Positions 60,203-64,000 of a stretch of DNA of 64,000 nucleotides are shown here, in pieces. The translations under genes were made by a program, and so were the position numbers. The DNA comes from Nocardiopsis listeri NBRC 13360 (lineage in GTDB: Bacteria > Actinomycetota > Actinomycetes > Streptosporangiales > Streptosporangiaceae), in assembly GCF_001570765.1 (NCBI RefSeq), contig NZ_BCSH01000045.1:1-64000 (forward strand). Reading direction: 5' to 3'. The stretch's first letter is position 1. Each line of letters opens with the position of its first letter. The notes beneath the pieces were generated by a model. It was not told the origin of the DNA. It worked only from the letters and a program-made list of their open reading frames with translations, and made no database searches.

Positions 60203-61984
60203 ATGAGCGATCACAGACCCTATGTCGGACGGGTCTACGCGGCCCTGAGCACGTCGCTGAGCCTGCGCCCTTTGAAAACCTCAGGTACGAGCACAGAGCG
60301 GTCAGCGCGAGCGCTCCTACGCTCCCCCTATCCCAGAGGCATCAGTGGTGGATCGATCGAGTGGCACGAAGCCGCGGGGTGGTCTCTCTTGCTCTCTCCC
60401 ACTGAAGAGCCAGAGGTACGGTATTGGATGAACCGAGGATCCGTCGTCGGTGTCTCCGCCGTCGCCGACTGGGTGTACTCGGTCATCGATGAGGTTCGGG
60501 GCGCGAGCGACGACACCCTCTTCACCTTGGTCGACTTGCACACGGAAAGCGTGCTCCGCACCGAGACCACGGAGAAGATCGACCAGGAGCTCGCGGCCTT
60601 CGATATCCACTCGAAGCGTTTCGGTGAACTCCAGGCAAAGGGGCAGTTCCCGAAGCAGAAGCAGCACGACACGGAGACGAGCCTCGCTGCATTGGCGCTC
60701 ACCGACGTGATGCACGAATTTCTCCTCCCTGGCCGGACCGACAGTGGTCAGTACGCCGTTCGCAGCGGCTCAGAATCGTGGAAACGCGGAACCTACCTGG
60801 GGCTTTTCCTCAACGAGCGGCCCGGGCCTGAACACCGTACGATCGCGGCTCTGGGTTTGGTGGCACCGATCGGAAAGTCCGGAACCTTCGAACGTAAGGT
60901 CGAGGTCTCCCACTTCACCGCCCTGTCACTACCGATTCCGGTGGAACATTTCTCGCACCTGGGCAAGCTCGTGCGGGACGCCTTCGACCGCAACCGAGGA
61001 ATTCCCTCAGCCACCGGCAAGAAGATCCTGAACAAGTTGGCCGCGACCTCGGACGAGGCGGCGGAGCGGATCCGCTCCCTCGAAACACGGTTGGCCCTGG
61101 AAGAACCCGACATCAAGGACCGGCCTGTCCGCGCTCTGGAGAAGGACGCCGTCGGTGTGCTGTTCGAGGCCTTCGACATCGACCGGGAGCACCTGCTGAG
61201 TTGGCGTCCGACCGGTGACGGGGACCCGTTCCTCAGCGGCGTCAACGGTGCGCTGAAGGGAGGGCGCTACAACCCTCAGGAGAAGTGGCTGGTGGACTTC
61301 GACGCCACCCACCTGCCTGGCTGGTCCTTTCACCGGTCCGACTACGTGGCCTGGGGCGTGTTCACCAACAAGTACAAGTCCAGGTCGCTTCTGGTGGCCA
61401 ACATCGATCGCACCCCGGTCGAACATGCCACGGGGGTGGACCTGGTCTACTACAACCCGCACGGTGGCAACTTCGTCATGCTCCAATACAAGGTGCTGGA
61501 GGAGACCGTGCGAGGCGGCCTGCACAGCAGCGTCGACCCACGCTTCCTCGAACAGATCGATCGCATGCGGGAAACCGATGAACGGTTCCGGGACCCCAAC
61601 CCGCGCCATCACGACATCCGTCTGGTGGACACCCCCTGTTTCATCAAGCTCTGTGCTCCTCAGACGCGCATGTCCGCCGGTGTCGAGATCGCCTCCGGGA
61701 TGTACTTCAGCCGGGAGCACTTCGAGATCCTGCACGAGAACGCCGAGGAAGAGGGTTATGCGAAGGGCAGGCGCATCCGGCGGAGGGAGATCCCTCGTTA
61801 CCTCAACGGCTCCGACTTCATCTCACTGTTCTCCAATGGTTGGCTGGGTAGTCGGGGAACGGGGACCGAGCAGCTCTACCAGGAGCTGGAGGTGTCCCTT
61901 TCCTCGGGGAGGTCGGTGGTGCTCGGAGTACACACCGATGGGCTTCCGCTGATGAACCACAGCTCTGGCCGTTGGCCGGAGTAG
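60203..61984 (+). CDS. Putative Mrr-like (D...QxK) nuclease, candidate defence effector
   Basis: A 593-residue protein without signal peptide or membrane helix. I do not recognise the family. The N-terminal half (1-300) has strands such as GGSIEWHEAAGWSLLLSPTE and a helical segment with LAATSDEAAERIRSLETRLA. In the second half, ATGVDLVYYNPHGGNFVMLQ followed by YK places D413 before Q428-x-K430, the core of Mrr-type PD-(D/E)xK nucleases (GxD...QxK). Flanking text (GVFTNKYKSRSLLVANID, PRFLEQIDRMRETDERF and SREHFEILHENAEEEGYAKG) is polar. GC is lower than the backbone. No partner methylase, helicase or ATPase is adjacent. The ATG at 60203 lacks a Shine-Dalgarno site. Confidence 0.6.
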   Translation: MSDHRPYVGRVYAALSTSLSLRPLKTSGTSTERSARALLRSPYPRGISGGSIEWHEAAGWSLLLSPTEEPEVRYWMNRGSVVGVSAVADWVYSVIDEVRGASDDTLFTLVDLHTESVLRTETTEKIDQELAAFDIHSKRFGELQAKGQFPKQKQHDTETSLAALALTDVMHEFLLPGRTDSGQYAVRSGSESWKRGTYLGLFLNERPGPEHRTIAALGLVAPIGKSGTFERKVEVSHFTALSLPIPVEHFSHLGKLVRDAFDRNRGIPSATGKKILNKLAATSDEAAERIRSLETRLALEEPDIKDRPVRALEKDAVGVLFEAFDIDREHLLSWRPTGDGDPFLSGVNGALKGGRYNPQEKWLVDFDATHLPGWSFHRSDYVAWGVFTNKYKSRSLLVANIDRTPVEHATGVDLVYYNPHGGNFVMLQYKVLEETVRGGLHSSVDPRFLEQIDRMRETDERFRDPNPRHHDIRLVDTPCFIKLCAPQTRMSAGVEIASGMYFSREHFEILHENAEEEGYAKGRRIRRREIPRYLNGSDFISLFSNGWLGSRGTGTEQLYQELEVSLSSGRSVVLGVHTDGLPLMNHSSGRWPE

Positions 61985-62465
61985 CCGAAGCGGCCGGCGT
62001 ACCGGTGAGCGGTTCGTCGGTCGCCCGGCGAGGGGTGCCGTTCGATCGGCGTCCACTCGCGAGGACAAGGCCGAGATGGCCGACGAGCACCCTCACGGCG
62101 TTGTTCATCGGATACGCGGCCACCACTTCGATCACTTCGGTAAGGCCGCGGGAGACCGCGTATCGACATCGACCGGTCGGCGGCCATCGTTCTCGCATCG
62201 GATCCGGGCCCTGACGTTTCCTTGGTGGCCCTACTCGACGACCATCGTCAGCGAGCCCGGTCCGACCGATTCCCGGCACGAGGCGTGTTTGAGCTTCTTC
62301 GACGTGAACGACGGACCGGGAGAACGTTTCCGGTCGGCCCATGAGGCGATCCGGGCCCTCGGGTTCCTGGCTCGACCTCGCGCCGGTTTCGTGCTGACTG
62401 GGTGTGGGGTCCCGCCCCGTCTCCTGCCTCTGAGGAGGTGACGCCGGGGCGTGGGGGTTTCGGGA
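61985..62465. other. Gene-poor stretch in the accessory region
   Basis: About 480 bases with overlapping open frames on both strands (for example plus 62076-62441 and minus 61818-62342), none with a ribosome site or family motif. A plus-strand segment near 62275-62370 reads protein-like (CLSFFDVNDGPGERFRSAHE), so a decayed gene is possible. Confidence 0.35.
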
Positions 62466-62858
62466 TCAGTGTTGGAACTGAAGGTCCCGGGGCAGTAGCC
62501 GGCTCTGGGATTGGGCCCACAGGTGGGCGAGCAGATCGTCGTAGGTCGTGGCCTCGTACATGCCGGTCGCGGAGGCCACCCAGAACGATTGAGTCGCCTC
62601 GCCGAACCATGTGATCAGGCCCCGGTGACGAGCTTGGAGAGCGGCGGCCTGGTGGTGCTCCAAGGCGAACTCGGCGCGGTGCCCACCCAGGCGGGGCAAG
62701 GTGCCGGCGCGCTGGGTGCGGCAGGTGCGGTGAACGCAGGACGCGCAGGCCGGGCCGGTGACGGGGACCGGGCGTCGAGGGGCGGGGGTGAAGGTCGTGC
62801 CGTCGGAGGTGGGGCGAGTGTCCACGGGGCGTCGCGGCGCGGGGATAGGGTGGTTCAT
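62466..62858 (-). CDS. Small Cys-containing protein, unknown function
   Basis: A 130-residue protein. The first about 45 residues hold two PAPRRPV units (PIPAPRRPVDTRP and FTPAPRRPVPVTG) and a Cys cluster CASCVHRTC (C38, C41, C46) that could bind metal. A helical part with AEFALEHHQAAALQARHRGL leads to WVASATGMYEATTYDDLLAH. I do not recognise a family. AAAGAGGA precedes the ATG. It lies 106 bases downstream of the HATPase gene on the same strand, as small proteins often do in Scr1-type XRE clusters, and is probably cotranscribed. Confidence 0.65.
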   Translation of the reverse strand: MNHPIPAPRRPVDTRPTSDGTTFTPAPRRPVPVTGPACASCVHRTCRTQRAGTLPRLGGHRAEFALEHHQAAALQARHRGLITWFGEATQSFWVASATGMYEATTYDDLLAHLWAQSQSRLLPRDLQFQH

Positions 62859-62964
62859 CAGATCCTCTTTCCTTGCATATGACCGTGTTGGGTTTCGGGG
62901 GTTCAGGGCCCGGAAGAGCGTTGGCGCGCTCTCCTGGGCCCGTCTCATGTCCGGGACATGTCGT

Positions 62965-63522
62965 TTAGTTGTGGCTGTGCCAGCCGCTGCCGGTCAGGTC
63001 GTAGGCCAGGTACAGCCACACGGTGCGGTACTCGGCGTTGCCGTTGTCGCCCCAGGTGGTGGACAAGGCGTCGATCATGGCCAGGCCCCGCCCGGATTCG
63101 GCTCCCAGGTTCAGCCCGTCCGGGGCCGGGATGAGGTGGGTGTTGCGGGTGCGCATGCCCCCTCGGTCGCGGCAGGCCAGGCGGAGTCCTTCCTTGTCGC
63201 GGTGTACGCGCAGGGTGTAGGTGCCGCCGGGTTGTCCGGAGAGGCTGTGCCGGATCGCGTTGTTGGCCAGCTCGCTGCCCAGCAGGGTGAACAGGTACCG
63301 GTAGTCGTTCGTTTCGGTGGCGGCGCAGGTGTCCAGGAACGCCCGTACCAGCGGCATCAGGGCCGGGACTCCGGCGAAGTCGTAGCTGCGCGCCCGGTAG
63401 TTAGGACGTTCCGGGAGACCGGAGAAGTAGTGGCGTTGGAAGGGCCGGATGAAGCTGGCCAACGGCACCAGAGCCTCCCCCGGAACCGGCACGGTGGTGG
63501 GTGCGAAGGCGGTTTCGGGCAT
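62965..63522 (-). CDS. RsbW-like anti-sigma/histidine-kinase-type ATPase domain protein
   Basis: GHKL ATP-binding protein of 185 residues, related to anti-sigma-factor kinases and the stand-alone HATPase_c proteins common in actinomycetes. The N-box is LLGSELANNAIRHS (E84, N88), the G1 box CRDRGG (D119) and the G2 box ESGRGLAMIDALSTTWG. An N-terminal segment (1-45, with RPNYRARSYDFAG) precedes it. No transmitter or sensor domain is fused. It is divergent from an XRE regulator, a common arrangement in this group, and may antagonise or phosphorylate a partner. The ATG at 63522 is chosen for AAGGAG upstream. Confidence 0.78.
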   Translation of the reverse strand: MPETAFAPTTVPVPGEALVPLASFIRPFQRHYFSGLPERPNYRARSYDFAGVPALMPLVRAFLDTCAATETNDYRYLFTLLGSELANNAIRHSLSGQPGGTYTLRVHRDKEGLRLACRDRGGMRTRNTHLIPAPDGLNLGAESGRGLAMIDALSTTWGDNGNAEYRTVWLYLAYDLTGSGWHSHN

Positions 63523-63691
63523 GACGAACACACTCCTTGGCATGGCTGACACATGAGTCGGGGGATCGTGCGAAGCGCCCGTTGGAGGAGTCTCACGGAG
63601 GCCGTGATGCGCGGAACGGGCAAGGCATAGCCTGACCAGATGGACCCTGAGTGATCCATCGGTTACTAGCCACACCCATCATCATGCTCTA

Positions 63692-63729
63692 CGAATTTCG
63701 AGCGGTCAAGCAGTTCTTTTCGAAATTCG
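63692..63729. promoter_or_regulatory. Inverted repeat between XRE and HATPase genes
   Basis: CGAATTTCGA (63692-63701) and TCGAAATTCG (63720-63729) form an exact 10-bp inverted repeat, 18 bases apart. Each arm is itself nearly palindromic, so they could also be two dimer sites. They sit 25 bases before the XRE start, an expected operator position. Confidence 0.5.
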
Positions 63730-63754
63730 CACTACTACAGAGTAGGATTCCCCT

Positions 63755-64000
63755 ATGCAGAGCCCCATCAGCCCCACCGTGCGCCGCCGGAGGTTGGCCC
63801 GCGAACTACGACGCCTACGGGAATCCCACCACCTCAAGCTCTCCGAGGCCGCAAAGCAGGCCAAAGTTCCCCTCTCCACACTCAGCAACATCGAAAACGC
63901 TGAAGCCAAGCGCATCAAAGCTCGCGACATCGATGCACTCGCAGCCCTGTACGAAGCGCCAGATGAAGTCCGGACAGCTCTACATGAACTCTCCCGAGAG
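63755..64000 (+). CDS. XRE-family regulator, Scr1 type (partial, runs off the window)
   Basis: The N-terminal 82 codons of a DNA-binding regulator. The HTH spans about 12-60, with RRLARELRRLRESHHLKLSE, AAKQAKVPLSTLSNIE and ALAALYEAPDEVRTALHEL. This order is typical of actinomycete XRE regulators with a following Scr1-type domain. GC at third positions is low for this genome (many A/T-ending codons). It is divergent from the HATPase gene and probably controls that operon and itself through the nearby inverted repeat. Confidence 0.8.
   Translation, partial: MQSPISPTVRRRRLARELRRLRESHHLKLSEAAKQAKVPLSTLSNIENAEAKRIKARDIDALAALYEAPDEVRTALHELSRE

Noticed and set aside
61818..62342. Minus-strand frame downstream of the Mrr-like gene
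   Set aside because: Overlaps the end of the plus-strand gene, no ribosome site and no recognisable family text.

Overview
The window is GC-rich (about 70% by eye, almost always G or C at third codon positions), makes heavy use of GTG and TTG starts, and carries typical actinobacterial families: an InhA-type enoyl reductase, DUF2510, DUF6457, PASTA proteins, Scr1-type XRE regulators and a DasR-type operator. It fits a filamentous actinomycete, plausibly Streptosporangiales/Nocardiopsaceae. Genus is inference. The layout is mostly a chromosomal backbone, with an accessory-looking right end (about 59.3-64 kb) that has lower GC and regulator/ATPase genes.

Left part (0-16.9 kb): fabI; a membrane-anchored SGNH hydrolase; ornithine aminotransferase; an acyl-CoA synthetase; a DUF368 membrane protein; a TPP riboswitch controlling thiD; an alanine/glycine:cation symporter; a DUF6457 protein; two GT4 glycosyltransferases; an aminotransferase divergent from a LysR regulator; and a DMT transporter. 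17-31 kb: a GH20 beta-N-acetylhexosaminidase behind a near-consensus DasR site, a D-threonine-aldolase-like enzyme, a secreted glycerophosphodiesterase, a secreted acidic-repeat protein, a gamma-glutamyltransferase, an NlpC/P60 hydrolase, a second PolA-like polymerase, a hydroxyacid dehydrogenase and a TrmH-family methyltransferase.

31-44 kb holds several envelope proteins: a membrane-anchored protein with a subtilisin-inhibitor-like domain, two tandem substrate-binding/VWA paralogues (one with a degraded metal site), and a DUF2510 tail-anchored protein with repeated Thr motifs. These are followed by orn, tRNA-His, a decayed XRE/DUF397 locus and ilvD. 44-50.6 kb is a coherent catabolic divergon: IclR regulator, class III CoA-transferase and citryl-CoA-lyase-like enzyme on one side, and a TctC-TctB-TctA tricarboxylate transporter on the other, with a perfect palindrome in the shared promoter region. 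Together they could import a tri/dicarboxylate, activate it with CoA and cleave it.

50.7-64 kb: an unknown two-gene operon; a GNAT protein; a pseudokinase-TM-3xPASTA-CBM5/12 receptor-like protein; a DNRLRE-like secreted protein with a doubtful C-terminus; a small conserved protein followed by a 29-bp perfect inverted repeat; a SpoIIE/PP2C phosphatase broken by an apparent one-base deletion; a DUF7691-like protein; a 593-residue protein with an Mrr-like D...QxK nuclease signature (candidate defence effector); and a regulator/HATPase cluster with an operator-like repeat. No CRISPR array, insertion sequence, integrase or rRNA was seen.
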